The notes beneath the pieces are model-generated. The model was not told the origin of the DNA. It ran no database searches and was given only the letters and a program-made list of their open reading frames with translations. A DNA stretch of 64,000 bases from Caballeronia sp. TF1N1 (GTDB lineage: Bacteria > Pseudomonadota > Gammaproteobacteria > Burkholderiales > Burkholderiaceae): the NCBI RefSeq assembly GCF_022878925.1, contig NZ_CP084628.1, positions 62,001 to 126,000 on the forward strand. The letters are read 5' to 3'. Below are positions 16,487 through 25,704 of the stretch, piece after piece. Every line of letters begins with the position of its first letter. The first letter of the stretch is position 1. The position numbers and the translations under genes were made by a program.

Positions 16487-17896
16487 CTAGCGTTTGCCAC
16501 GCCCGCCAGCCGGCTTACCTGCAACCGCGGCTGGCTTGCTGCCGGATTTGCTACGCGGCTTCTTCACGCTAAACGGATTGACGCCGGACAATCCTGTGTC
16601 TTGTTGCGCCACAGGCTTGCGCTTGTTTTCACCACCCTGCGGGCGCGACTTCTTGCCGGGCACCGGCGCCGCGCCCGGCGTAACCTGCGGCACTTTCGGC
16701 TTTTTGGGCTTTTTAGGTTTTTTGACGATCTCGCCCGTCGCGCTGGTTTGCGGCACGCGATGCTTCGCTTCGAAGCCTGGCTCTTCCCGACGCACCAGCG
16801 TTTGCCGGATCAGCGCTTCGATCGCGGCCAGTTGCGGCGCTTCATCGGCACATACGAGCGACACCGCCACGCCGCTCGCGCCCGCGCGACCGGTGCGGCC
16901 TATGCGGTGCACATAGTCTTGCGCCACGATCGGCAGATCGACGTTGATGACCAAAGGCAGGTCGTCGATATCCAGTCCGCGCGCAGCCACATCGGTGGCG
17001 ACCAGCATATGGACTTCGCCAGTCTTGAAGCGTTCGAGTGCATGCAAACGCGCGGGTTGCGGCTTGTCGCCGTGGATGGTGTCGACCGAATAACCCGCTT
17101 CATCCAGCACGGCCGCCAGATAGTCGACGCCATTACGGGTCTTGACGAACACCAGCGCGTGCTCCCACTTGTTCTCGGCCACGAGGTGCATGAAGAGTTC
17201 AGGCTTGTTCCTCTTATCCACCGTCACCACCCACTGCTTGATATTGCTGGCCGTGGCATTGGGCGGGCTGACGCTGATGTTGACCGGGTCGCGCAGAATG
17301 CTCGCGGCCATGGCGCGGATTTCATCGGAGAACGTGGCGGAGAACAGCAGCGTCTGACGCTTTGCGGGCAAGGCGGCGAACACGGCGTTGAGTTCGCGTG
17401 CGAAGCCCAGATCGAGCATGCGGTCGGCTTCATCCAGCACTAGCGTCTGTACTCGATCGAACTGCACCGCATTTTGGCGATTCAGATCCAGCAAACGGCC
17501 CGGTGTGGCAACCAGCACATCGACGCCTTTGCGCAAGGCCATCATCTGCGGATTGATGCTCACGCCGCCATACGCGGCCAGGAATCGCAGGTCCAGGCCT
17601 TCGCCGTAATCGATAAAGCTTTGCAGCACTTGTTCAGCCAGTTCGCGCGTGGGCACGAGAACCAGAACGCGCGCGCGATTGCTCGACACGGCCGGCCCGT
17701 GTTGCACCAGCCGTTGCAGCAGCGGCAGCGCAAAACCCGCGGTCTTGCCCGTGCCGGTCTGCGCGGCGGCCATGACGTCCTGGCCACCGAGCACAGCAGG
17801 AATCGCCTTGACCTGCACCGGCGTGGGTGTCTGGTAATTGAGCTTCTGCAGGTTGCGCAGCAACGGATCGATCAGGCCAAGCGAGGCAAAAGACAT
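16487..17896 (-). CDS. rhlE: DEAD-box ATP-dependent RNA helicase RhlE
   Basis: The 469-aa helicase has the Q motif (YQTPTPVQVKAIP), Walker A AQTGTGKT at 45-52, PTREL, TPGR, DEAD at 155-158, SAT at 186-188, and HRIGRTGRAG near 340. The roughly 100-residue tail is basic and low-complexity with a KKPKKPKKPK tract, typical of RNA-binding tails of beta-proteobacterial RhlE. It remodels RNA duplexes in ribosome assembly and mRNA decay. Upstream, a TAAAAT on the minus strand (17922-17927) could be its -10 box. Confidence 0.92.
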   Translation of the reverse strand: MSFASLGLIDPLLRNLQKLNYQTPTPVQVKAIPAVLGGQDVMAAAQTGTGKTAGFALPLLQRLVQHGPAVSSNRARVLVLVPTRELAEQVLQSFIDYGEGLDLRFLAAYGGVSINPQMMALRKGVDVLVATPGRLLDLNRQNAVQFDRVQTLVLDEADRMLDLGFARELNAVFAALPAKRQTLLFSATFSDEIRAMAASILRDPVNISVSPPNATASNIKQWVVTVDKRNKPELFMHLVAENKWEHALVFVKTRNGVDYLAAVLDEAGYSVDTIHGDKPQPARLHALERFKTGEVHMLVATDVAARGLDIDDLPLVINVDLPIVAQDYVHRIGRTGRAGASGVAVSLVCADEAPQLAAIEALIRQTLVRREEPGFEAKHRVPQTSATGEIVKKPKKPKKPKVPQVTPGAAPVPGKKSRPQGGENKRKPVAQQDTGLSGVNPFSVKKPRSKSGSKPAAVAGKPAGGRGKR

Positions 17897-18059
17897 GCAG
17901 GTATTCCGGGCTAAAACCGCAATTTTAGCGGTTACGGCGCTCGTTGCATGCGCTGAGCCATATCGACAGCGAGCAGCGTCGGCAGTCTCTTACAGGACGT
18001 CGACGGAATCCAACGGTAAGGAGCGCTCATGCAGCAGGAAGCGCCTTGAGTGACGCCCT

Positions 18060-18440
18060 TCACTTCTCGGTGCGTGGTTTCTCGATGGTGACTTTCGCCA
18101 TGGCCGACCAGTCTCGCTCGCCCAATCCCGCCGCGACGGTTTCAGTCATCCGTTCGTAGACGGCGGCAAGCATCGGCAACGCGGCGCCCAGTTCTTGCGC
18201 GGCTTCAGACGCGAGTCGCAGATCCTTCAGTCCGAGCGATGCCTTGAACCCCGGTTCGTAGTGTCCATCCGCGATATTCGCCGAATAGACTTGATACGAC
18301 CGGCTGCCGAACGACGTATTTAGATCGTGAGGTTTGCCGCTGCCGGCATCAGGGCGCTCGTCGCGACAAGTCCGGACGCTGTGCCGAAACTCGCTGCGAA
18401 ACCGCCGGCGGCGAAGCGTTCGAAGCGCGTGGAGCAGTCG
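18060..18440 (-). pseudogene. Remnant of an NAD(P)-dependent beta-hydroxyacid dehydrogenase
   Basis: The minus strand translates to NTSFGSRSYQVYSANIADG and continues GHYEPGFKASLGLKDLRLA...AAQELGAALPMLAAVYERM...MAKVTIEKPRTEK before a stop at 18060-18062. That is the conserved C-terminal helical domain of the 3-hydroxyisobutyrate/6-phosphogluconate dehydrogenase family, which normally has about 290 residues. Upstream of about 18320 the similarity dissolves and the frame is no longer family-like. No Rossmann GxGxxG half is found nearby. I therefore call a truncated, decayed gene. The left boundary is firm; the right boundary is approximate. Confidence 0.7.
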
Positions 18441-18473
18441 GGTTCAGCATGACGGGAGCCTGGAGGAACGATC

Positions 18474-18611
18474 ATGCAAGATGTCGGGGCACGTGCAACG
18501 CCTGACCGCGACGCGAACGTGTTGGCTATCCGGTCGTTTCCATTCCCGCAGAACATTCGGACGGCCGCGTCTCTGTTCGTCATCGCACAGTTCGTGTATG
18601 GGAGTACGTAG
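18474..18611 (+). CDS. Small ORF, hypothetical 45-aa protein
   Basis: An ATG at 18474 follows a good TGGAGGA ribosome-binding site eight bases upstream and opens a 45-codon frame (MQDVGARATPDRDANVLAIR start). The C-terminal part (TAASLFVIAQFVYGS) is hydrophobic enough for one membrane segment. I recognise no family. It lies between a decayed dehydrogenase gene and the PBP4 gene, so it may itself be the truncated start of a lost gene. Confidence 0.3.
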   Translation: MQDVGARATPDRDANVLAIRSFPFPQNIRTAASLFVIAQFVYGST

Positions 18612-18757
18612 TCAGTCCCGCCTTCCTAACTTATATTTGCATCGGCACCGCAAAAAACGTCCCCGCCCTGATCACCCGCGACCGATGTCCGGTCAAATGC
18701 TTCCTCCAAGCGGCGACTCTCAACGCATTGCGCTACAACCAAAAAGGATACGACGCA

Positions 18758-20425
18758 ATGATGTCTTTCCGCTCGGCAATCAAGCCTTTGATGGAACCGA
18801 CCCTCACGCGCTGCATGGCGCTGGCGTCCGCCGTGTTGCTGGCATCGTGCGGCGGCTCGGACCATACCGATACCACGGTGCCCGACACCATCATGCAGGT
18901 GATGAAAAAGCCTGCGTACAGCGGCGCGACGTGGACCATGCAGGTCGTCGATCTGGATTCCGGACATGTCATCTACGATCTCGACTCGGGCTCACAGGTG
19001 TTCATCGCGTCCGTGCGTAAGCTCTTCTCCACAGCCAATGCGCTCGACGTCATCGGTGCGCAGCATCGACTGGTGACGCCGGTCTACAAGCAAGGCACCG
19101 TCGATGCAAACGGCACGCTCACCGGCAATCTCGTACTCGTCGCGAGCGGCGATCTCACCATGGGCGGTCGCGCGAATCCGGACGGGACGATCGCGCTCAC
19201 CGCGTTCGATCACAACGAAGCCAATAGTGTCGGCAACGCGCAACTGACCACGCCCGATCCGCTCGCCGGTTACAATGCGCTGGCCGCGCAGGTCGCCGCC
19301 TCGGGCATCAAGACGGTCAATGGCGATGTGGTGATCGACGATCGTCTGTTCGACGCGTTCGACTTCCGCGATGAATTCAACGTGACGCCGATCCTGGTCA
19401 ACGACGATCTCGTGGATGTCGCCTTCAACGCGAGCGCGCAAGGTGCGCTGCTGCCGTTCGTGTACCGGCCTCAGTCGGCGGCGTTCACGGTGCAATCGAC
19501 GCTCACCACGGGCGCGCCGACGTCGGACTTCGCCGTCGTGCTCAATCAGGCATTCCCGGATGAGCCGCTCGACTGTATCGGCCAGGCTACCTGTGTCGGC
19601 GAAGTGAGCGGCACGGTGCCGGCGGGGGTTCCGCCCGCGCTGACCGGCGTGTATCCGCTGGTGCAGACGTTTCGCATCACCGATCCCTCCACGTATGCGC
19701 GCACGGTGCTGATCGAAGCGCTCGCACGCGCGGGCGTAACCGTGACGGCCGCGCCCGTCAAGGCGAATCCGGTTGCATCCTTGCCGGCGCAAGGTTCTTA
19801 TTCGAGCGCGCAACGGGTCGCCCAACTCACCGCCGCTCCGTATGCGCAGGATCTGCGTTTCGTGAACAAGGTGAGCTACAACATCGGCGCGGACATTACG
19901 CTGATGCAATACGGACTGGCGAAGAACGGCTCGCGCACCATGGCCACGGCGCTTACGACCGAACAAGGCGAACTGTCTTCGACCTTCGGCATTTCGCCGG
20001 ACCAGTATCACTTCATCGACGGCAGCGGCGGCGGCGATACCACCGCGAACGCGAAGGCTGTCATCACGCTGCTGCGCGCCATGCGGCTCAAGCCCGACTA
20101 TGCGACATACGTCGATACTTTGCCGGTACTCGGCGTCGATGGCTCGCTCACGACCGTCACCGGCTTCGAGGCCGATCCGACGCTAGCCGGTGCCAAGGGT
20201 CGTGTCTACGCCAAGACCGGCACGTATGGCGGTTTGAGCAACACCACACCGCCCGTGCCGCTTCTCAAGTCACAGGCGCTTGCGGGGTATATCGATGCAA
20301 GGAGCGGCCGGCGGCTTGCCTTCTTCCTGACCGTGAATAACGTGCCGTTCGTGGGGCTGGAAACCATCCTCGATGCTTTCCAGGACGAAGGCGAGATTGC
20401 GGCGCAAATCTGGAAACTGCAATGA
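18758..20425 (+). CDS. dacB: D-alanyl-D-alanine carboxypeptidase/endopeptidase, PBP4 (S13) family lipoprotein
   Basis: The 555-aa protein carries a lipoprotein signal: LASAVLLASC with the lipidated Cys at residue 31. All three penicillin-binding motifs of peptidase family S13 are present: SVRK (Ser85-Lys88), SYN (in KVSYNIGAD) and KTG (in AKTGTYGG). It should trim or cleave D-Ala-containing peptide cross-links of peptidoglycan in the periplasm. I start at the ATG at 18758, eight bases after AAGGA; the TTG at 18728 is less likely. Most PBP4 proteins are soluble and periplasmic, so lipid anchoring is a variation. Monocistronic. Confidence 0.88.
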   Translation: MMSFRSAIKPLMEPTLTRCMALASAVLLASCGGSDHTDTTVPDTIMQVMKKPAYSGATWTMQVVDLDSGHVIYDLDSGSQVFIASVRKLFSTANALDVIGAQHRLVTPVYKQGTVDANGTLTGNLVLVASGDLTMGGRANPDGTIALTAFDHNEANSVGNAQLTTPDPLAGYNALAAQVAASGIKTVNGDVVIDDRLFDAFDFRDEFNVTPILVNDDLVDVAFNASAQGALLPFVYRPQSAAFTVQSTLTTGAPTSDFAVVLNQAFPDEPLDCIGQATCVGEVSGTVPAGVPPALTGVYPLVQTFRITDPSTYARTVLIEALARAGVTVTAAPVKANPVASLPAQGSYSSAQRVAQLTAAPYAQDLRFVNKVSYNIGADITLMQYGLAKNGSRTMATALTTEQGELSSTFGISPDQYHFIDGSGGGDTTANAKAVITLLRAMRLKPDYATYVDTLPVLGVDGSLTTVTGFEADPTLAGAKGRVYAKTGTYGGLSNTTPPVPLLKSQALAGYIDARSGRRLAFFLTVNNVPFVGLETILDAFQDEGEIAAQIWKLQ

Positions 20426-20499
20426 TGCGACATATGCCGTGGGTCGCTGACTTCGTCGGCGGCCTCACGCTGCCGAAAGATCGATCATTGTCAGCATTG

Positions 20500-21603
20500 T
20501 CAGAACAGATGATGAATCCCGGCGAGACACACCACCTGCTTCCTGCCCGAAGCCGCCCCGATGCCAAGCGTATTGGCCACCGCGCCGCCGCCCGCCGTTT
20601 CGAACATCACATCGGCATAAAGCTGGGTTGTCTTCGATAGCGAATACACATTGGCCGCCGTGAATTGCGTCCAGCGACGCGCGCCGAGCGTCGCCGTCCA
20701 TGCGCCCACGCCGATTTCCTCCGCGGGTGTCACGCGCAGATTCGCACCGCCGTCGATGCTGCGAAAATGTTCGCTGCCGCCCTTGGACGCGATGCGCATA
20801 TCGGTTGCGAGCGCATGCAGCGTGACGCGCTCGAACCGGTACGAGCCACCAATACCCATCTCCCGCACCTGGCTCGCATTGAACGTGGCGCCGGGCGCGA
20901 GCGTCTGACCTTCGAACGAAGTCAGCCCGAGCCCGCTGGATAGCGGCAGCAGCCGGTCGCGGTACTCCGAATACACCGCCACCAGTTTGAGCGGACCCTT
21001 GGTATAGTTCCCACCGAAACTGATCGTCCGCCCGTTGGTATTGCTGGCCGATGCACCCGGAAATCCATAAAGCGCGCCGACGCTCAGGCCGCGATATGCA
21101 GCGCTCTTCCACTTGACCGTGCTCGATAACTGCACGGGAAGCGTGCTGCCGAGACCATCGAGATTGCCTGGATGAAACGCGGAAAAGTCGCCGAGCAACT
21201 GAGCTGTCGAAACCGAGCCGAGCCAGTCGAAGTTCCAGTCGGTCTGACGCCCGAGCGTGACCGTGCCGAGCGTCGCGTCGGACATTCCGACATAGGCTTG
21301 TCGATTGAAGAACGTCGTGCTGCTGGCGGATGCACCCGTCGTCGTGACAAAACCGCTTTCGAGCCTGAACAGCACCGAGCGCCCCGCGCCGATATCCTCG
21401 ACACCCTGAAAGCCGAAGCGGTCCGCCTGCAAGGTCCCCTGCTGCGCGATATAAGCCGACGAGCCGCGCAAATTGCTCACGTATCCAATACCCGAATCGA
21501 TGCTGCCGTATAACGTGACGCTGCTTTGCGCGAATGCCAGCGGCGAAACGACGAGCGTGGTCAAACCCGCGACGAGTGTCGCGCGATGAATTTTTGTTGT
21601 CAT
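20500..21603 (-). CDS. Gram-negative trimeric porin (Burkholderia OpcP/OmpC-like)
   Basis: The 367-aa outer-membrane protein has a 25-residue signal peptide ending SPLAFA before QSSVTLYGSID, the standard start of Burkholderia porins. LSKTTQLYADVMFE, GARRWTQFTAANVYSLS and the terminal ...GIHHLF with a C-terminal Phe are hallmarks of 16-stranded porins recognised by BAM. It lies downstream of an NCS2 permease gene in the same orientation (55 bases), so it may provide the outer-membrane route for that permease's substrate. Confidence 0.92.
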   Translation of the reverse strand: MTTKIHRATLVAGLTTLVVSPLAFAQSSVTLYGSIDSGIGYVSNLRGSSAYIAQQGTLQADRFGFQGVEDIGAGRSVLFRLESGFVTTTGASASSTTFFNRQAYVGMSDATLGTVTLGRQTDWNFDWLGSVSTAQLLGDFSAFHPGNLDGLGSTLPVQLSSTVKWKSAAYRGLSVGALYGFPGASASNTNGRTISFGGNYTKGPLKLVAVYSEYRDRLLPLSSGLGLTSFEGQTLAPGATFNASQVREMGIGGSYRFERVTLHALATDMRIASKGGSEHFRSIDGGANLRVTPAEEIGVGAWTATLGARRWTQFTAANVYSLSKTTQLYADVMFETAGGGAVANTLGIGAASGRKQVVCLAGIHHLF

Positions 21604-21657
21604 GCTGTCTGGGAGGAGCGTTAGAAGGAGAACTGCCTGAGCTCGAAAGTCCGGAAA

Positions 21658-22986
21658 TCAGGTTGACTGAACCTTCTCCACCGGCGCGAGACGCCACGCG
21701 CCGAATATGAGATTGACGATGATCGCCGTCAGCGTGCCCGCCGCCATGCCGTTACCCATCACGATCTGCAGCGAGCCGGGAAGCGCTGCATAGACGTTGG
21801 GCACGAGTATCGGTAACAGACCCATCACGAGCGCCGCAGCCAGCGTGTACTGATTGCCGCGCGCGTGCAGATCGACCTTGCCGAGCAGGTTGATCCCCAT
21901 CACGCCGATCATCGCGAAGACGATCAGCGCGGTGCCGCCGACCACGGGCGCCGGAATCGCGTAGGCAAGGCGTCCGAGCGGCACGAACAGCGCGATGAGC
22001 ATCAGCATCACGCCCGCCGTCGCGGTGACGTAGCGAGACCGCACACGCGTGGTCTGCACGACGCCGATATTCTCCGCGCTCGTGATGATGAGCGACGTGC
22101 CGAGCAACGAGCCGATCAGCGACGCCAGCGCATCGCCGCGAATCGTGCGCGGTACGTCGCGGCGAACGTCGATCTTCCTGCCCGTGATCTCGCCGACGGC
22201 AACCGTCTGCCCAGTGGCTTCGGCCATCGAAATGACACTGAAGATCAGCATGGGAAGCGCGGCCAGCACGTCGAAGCGCGGCATGCCGAAGGGCAATAGC
22301 ATCGGCCACGTGAAGAGCGGGCCGCTCCAGAGGCCGCTTAGGGACATCGAACCCATTGCCCAGGCGGCGAACGTGCCGATGACAAGACCCAGCAGCACCG
22401 CGAGCCTGCCCAGCGTGCCCTTGAAGAGACGCGCGACCGCGAGCGTGGCCACGATGGTCAGCAGCGCAAGTCCGAGCGCCTCGGGCCGCGCAAAGCCCGG
22501 CGTCCCCGGCTGCCCGACGACGATTCCGGCGTAAATCCTGATGAGACTGACCGAGACGAGCAGCAGCATGGCGCCCACGACCACGCGCGGAAAGAAGCGC
22601 AGACAGCGCGCGAATACCGGCAGCACGATCCAGTAGAAGAGACTGGTGAGGATCGCCGCGCCCGCCGCGGTACGCAGATCCGTTTGCATCGCGATGACGG
22701 CGAAGAGCATCGCGGGCGCGCCGCCCGGCACCATCACGAATGGCAGCCGCGCGCCCACCGGCCCCGCGCCGAGCGACTGTAAGATCGTGCCGGCGCCGCA
22801 CACGAAGAACGTCGCGCCGATCAAATGCACGGTCATCTCGGCTGGCAGCGACAACATGCGCGACATCAGAAAGACCGCCGTAACGGGCGATGCGGCCATG
22901 GACAGCACATGTTGCAAACCGAACAGCGCGAGTTGCCATGCGGGCAAACGCGCGTCGACATCATGCGTGGCGGATTCAGCTTTCAC
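21658..22986 (-). CDS. NCS2-family nucleobase/purine permease
   Basis: The 442-aa integral membrane protein has about 14 hydrophobic stretches. It is of the nucleobase:cation symporter-2 (UraA/UapA/PbuX) family: FGLQHVLSM at the start, the substrate-loop region FSVISMAEATGQTVAVGE in TM8, and a TSAENIGVVQTTRVRSRYV segment in the NAT-signature area. The start is GTG at 22986, preceded by a GGGGG tract. The open frame extends further upstream but there it only reads across the arylsulfotransferase-like gene. It probably imports a purine, pyrimidine or related heterocycle. Confidence 0.85.
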   Translation of the reverse strand: MKAESATHDVDARLPAWQLALFGLQHVLSMAASPVTAVFLMSRMLSLPAEMTVHLIGATFFVCGAGTILQSLGAGPVGARLPFVMVPGGAPAMLFAVIAMQTDLRTAAGAAILTSLFYWIVLPVFARCLRFFPRVVVGAMLLLVSVSLIRIYAGIVVGQPGTPGFARPEALGLALLTIVATLAVARLFKGTLGRLAVLLGLVIGTFAAWAMGSMSLSGLWSGPLFTWPMLLPFGMPRFDVLAALPMLIFSVISMAEATGQTVAVGEITGRKIDVRRDVPRTIRGDALASLIGSLLGTSLIITSAENIGVVQTTRVRSRYVTATAGVMLMLIALFVPLGRLAYAIPAPVVGGTALIVFAMIGVMGINLLGKVDLHARGNQYTLAAALVMGLLPILVPNVYAALPGSLQIVMGNGMAAGTLTAIIVNLIFGAWRLAPVEKVQST

Positions 22987-23024
22987 GAGACCCCCATGGT
23001 TTCGAAGCGCGTGGCGCACGGCGC

Positions 23025-24140
23025 TCAAGCAGGCAACCACGGCAATTGCTCGCGGCGGTAGCGGAAGGTTTGAAAGACGCTGTTCAATTGCCCCGGACCT
23101 GTCTTGCGGGCCGCTTCGTCCGGGTATTCGGCGAACCACGGAATCACGTATTCCCATACCACTTCGCCTGCGGGCGTGACTTCGAAAAGACGCCCCGTCG
23201 CCGATTCGGTGATGTGCGTGTTGCCGTTCGCGAGCCGCTGCGCGTTGCCCATGAACGCGCTGTAGAACATATTGACCATGTCGTCGGCGTAAGACCATAC
23301 GATTTCGTGCGTCGACGGATCGATCTCCAACACACGCGAGAACGCCACGTGCGCGCCTGCGCGAAAGTTGCCGTTGTCGAACGTGAGGATGTTGCCGTTG
23401 GCGAGCGCGACCGGCGCATGCTGATGCGAAACCACGTCCGGTGGGATATGCATGGTCACGTGGCCCGTTCGACGGTCGACCGCGATAATGCCCGACGTGG
23501 TGCGCAAGCTCATCAGCACCTCGCCTTGCGCGTTCACACCGAGCCCGTTCACGAGCGGCCAGTGATAACGGCCGAAGCCCGGCGCGATAGGAAAGTCTTT
23601 CGGATCGAGATGCTCCCAGGCTTTCCATTCCCACACGAGTTCGCCCGCGCGATTCACTTCGCGGATCACGTCCGCGGACATGGGCTCGTCCGGACCATGC
23701 GCCGTGCCGCCCGGCACGCGATCGGCGAAACCCGCGGGCACCGGCGCGCACGCGGCGTACAGCAGGTTTCCGTTCGGCAGCCACTGCGCGTCGTGATGAT
23801 GCGCCGGGTCCTGGTACCGCCACACTACCTCGCCCTCCGGCGATACTTCGTAGAAATCGCCGCCGTGCCACATCGACCAAGGCGCATATCGATCTTCCGA
23901 ATCCGCATGATTGCCGTTGTAACCGAGATTGCCGTTCGGGAGAATCACCGCATGACGGCCGGGGCGCACCGGCATCTGCCATTCATGCACGACTTCGCCG
24001 CGCATATCGACGAGAAACACGCGCCCGCCTGCCGTTTGCGGCGCGATCAGCGTATAGCCGCCAGCGGACAGGTTCGGGTCGTGCGCTATGAGCCCGACGC
24101 CACGGCGACGCTGGGTGATTTGATCGACGGTGGTAGTCAC
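23025..24140 (-). CDS. Aryl-sulfate sulfotransferase (ASST)-like beta-propeller protein
   Basis: The 371-aa protein has repeated blade motifs of the form LPNGNLL / LANGNILTFDNGN / LANGNTHITES and conserved His in HHHDAQWLPNG, YHWPLVNGL and SHQHAPVAL, as in arylsulfotransferase-family propellers. Characterised ASSTs move sulfate between phenols through a sulfo-His intermediate in the periplasm. Here no signal peptide is visible, unlike those enzymes. The start is GTG at 24140 with GGAG seven bases before it. It heads a minus-strand set with an NCS2 permease and a porin and is divergent from a LysR gene. Transferase activity is inference. Confidence 0.68.
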   Translation of the reverse strand: MTTTVDQITQRRRGVGLIAHDPNLSAGGYTLIAPQTAGGRVFLVDMRGEVVHEWQMPVRPGRHAVILPNGNLGYNGNHADSEDRYAPWSMWHGGDFYEVSPEGEVVWRYQDPAHHHDAQWLPNGNLLYAACAPVPAGFADRVPGGTAHGPDEPMSADVIREVNRAGELVWEWKAWEHLDPKDFPIAPGFGRYHWPLVNGLGVNAQGEVLMSLRTTSGIIAVDRRTGHVTMHIPPDVVSHQHAPVALANGNILTFDNGNFRAGAHVAFSRVLEIDPSTHEIVWSYADDMVNMFYSAFMGNAQRLANGNTHITESATGRLFEVTPAGEVVWEYVIPWFAEYPDEAARKTGPGQLNSVFQTFRYRREQLPWLPA

Positions 24141-24192
24141 GGTTTGCTCCGTTAAGATGATGGAGCAAAATTTAGGCTATTCCACGCGTCAG

Positions 24193-24210
24193 TAAAACCT
24201 GATTGTTTTA
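24193..24210. promoter_or_regulatory. Candidate LysR operator (dyad)
   Basis: TAAAAC, a six-base spacer and GTTTTA form a perfect interrupted palindrome inside the 103-bp divergent gap between the ASST-like gene (start 24140) and the LysR gene (start 24244). It fits a T-N11-A LysR box and may act on both promoters. Confidence 0.5.
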
Positions 24211-24243
24211 AACGGGTCGTCAGAAAAATCCATACGGTAAGCC

Positions 24244-25197
24244 ATGCGTCCGATATCACAGACCTTCCGTTGCTTCGACGAAGTCGTCAGGCGCGGTTCC
24301 ATCCGCAAGGCGGCCGAATCGCTGCATCTGACCGCGGCTGCGGTGCATCAGCAGATCCTCAATCTGGAAGAACAGGTCGGCTCGCCGCTCTTCGACCGCT
24401 TGCCGCGCGGCATGCAGCTCACCACGGCGGGCGAGATCATCATCGCGGCCGTGCGGCGCGGTCAGCGCGATTTCGACAACGCGATGACTCAGGTCGAGGA
24501 CTTGCGCTCGCTGCGGCGCGGACACGTCAATCTGGCCGTGTCGCCTTCGTCGGCGGAGTATCTGGTGCCCGGCGCGATTCAGGCCGCGATGACGCGCTAT
24601 CCGGGCGTCACCTACAGCGTGCGTTCGGGTAACGGCGAAAACATCTTGAAGTGGGTGGAGACCGGTGAGGCCGACATTGGCTACGGCCTGCGTCGCAAGC
24701 CGCCGCCCGGCGTCGTGGAAGTGCGCGCATACGTGCAGCACCTCGGCGTGGTCACGCCACCGGGACATCCGCTCACGAAACTCCAGCGACGTCCGCGACT
24801 ACGCGACTGCCTTGGCTATCCGCTCATCCTGATGTCGCCGGATACCGAATTGCGCGCGATGGTCGATCAAATCGATCACCGCGACCGGCGCAATGCGCGA
24901 CCGCTCGTCGAAACCAGTTCGGTCGCCATGGTGCGCCGGCTGGTGGCGGATGGCATCGGCATCGGCTTTCTGATTGCGGAGAATGTCGCGGAAGACGTCG
25001 CCGGGGGCAAGCTCGCATGGACGCCGCTCGCCGATGCGGGCGCGCAATCGTCCAGTTGCCTGTATCAACGCTCCGATCTGACGACCACGGTCGCGATGGG
25101 CATGTTCCTGCAATTTCTCGGACAGGCTATCGAGCAAACCGAGGACCGCTTTCACACGTCGACGCGCCCCGTGCGCAAGCGCGGCGCACGGGTCTAG
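24244..25197 (+). CDS. LysR-family transcriptional regulator
   Basis: The 317-aa LysR protein has its HTH at residues 5-60 (GSIRKAAESLHLTAAAVHQQ) and an effector domain from about 92 to 295. It is divergent from the ASST/NCS2/porin set and most likely regulates it through the dyad at 24193. It converges with the RpiB-like gene with only 11 bases between stops. Confidence 0.87.
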   Translation: MRPISQTFRCFDEVVRRGSIRKAAESLHLTAAAVHQQILNLEEQVGSPLFDRLPRGMQLTTAGEIIIAAVRRGQRDFDNAMTQVEDLRSLRRGHVNLAVSPSSAEYLVPGAIQAAMTRYPGVTYSVRSGNGENILKWVETGEADIGYGLRRKPPPGVVEVRAYVQHLGVVTPPGHPLTKLQRRPRLRDCLGYPLILMSPDTELRAMVDQIDHRDRRNARPLVETSSVAMVRRLVADGIGIGFLIAENVAEDVAGGKLAWTPLADAGAQSSSCLYQRSDLTTTVAMGMFLQFLGQAIEQTEDRFHTSTRPVRKRGARV

Positions 25198-25208
25198 CGA
25201 GCACTATC

Positions 25209-25661
25209 CTAGCGATGATACTTGTCGTCGAGCTCGTTGATCGCGTTCACATTGCCCGCGCTGCGTCCATTCTCGTCGAAGGTATTGGCGAGAAACGAAT
25301 CGGCTATGGTCTTCGCGACTTCAGGTCCGATCACGCGCGAGCCCATCGTGATGATCTGCGCGTTGTTGGAAAGCGCCGCGCGTTCCGCCGAATAAGTATC
25401 GTGGCACAGCGCGGCGCGAATGCCCGGCACCTTGTTCGCCGAGATGCTTACACCAATGCCCGTCCCGCACACGAGAATCGCGCGATCGTATTCGCCGCTC
25501 ATCACACCAGAGGCCACGCGGTCCGAGAGATTGGCGTAAAACTCGTTCGGGCTCGCCTCATTGTGCGACACCTCGAATACCTCGAAGCGGTCCTTCAAAT
25601 AATCCGCCAGCACGCGTGCAAGTCCCACTCCGGCGCTGTCTCCACCAATTGCTAGCTTCAT
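25209..25661 (-). CDS. eryI: RpiB/LacAB-family isomerase, EryI-like (D-erythrose-4-phosphate isomerase)
   Basis: The 150-aa protein is of the RpiB family; the catalytic Cys65 sits in [14 protein letters not shown] and [11 protein letters not shown] follows. Canonical ribose-5-phosphate isomerase B starts with GSDHAG, but here the motif reads GGDSAG, so the His is replaced by Ser. This points to a specialised isomerase rather than housekeeping RpiB. In the Brucella/Rhizobium erythritol pathway the RpiB homologue (EryI) makes D-erythrose 4-phosphate, which enters the pentose phosphate pathway. It is the last gene of the tetritol operon, directly after the TIM-like gene. The start is the ATG at 25661. 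Confidence 0.8.
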   Translation of the reverse strand: MKLAIGGDSAGVGLARVLADYLKDRFEVFEVSHNEASPNEFYANLSDRVASGVMSGEYDRAILVCGTGIGVSISANKVPGIRAALCHDTYSAERAALSNNAQIITMGSRVIGPEVAKTIADSFLANTFDENGRSAGNVNAINELDDKYHR

Positions 25662-25704
25662 GAGTATCTCCGTCGATTGTTCGATGCAGGTGGCGCATGC
25701 CAAG

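Noticed and set aside
20465..21697. 410-codon alternate frame over the porin
   Set aside because: It lacks signal peptide and porin motifs, whereas the 20500-21603 frame has both and the C-terminal Phe.
22987..23982. N-terminal extension of the NCS2 permease frame
   Set aside because: The upstream part only reads across the ASST-like gene in another frame and is Arg-rich. The permease begins at the GTG at 22986 with a purine-rich RBS.
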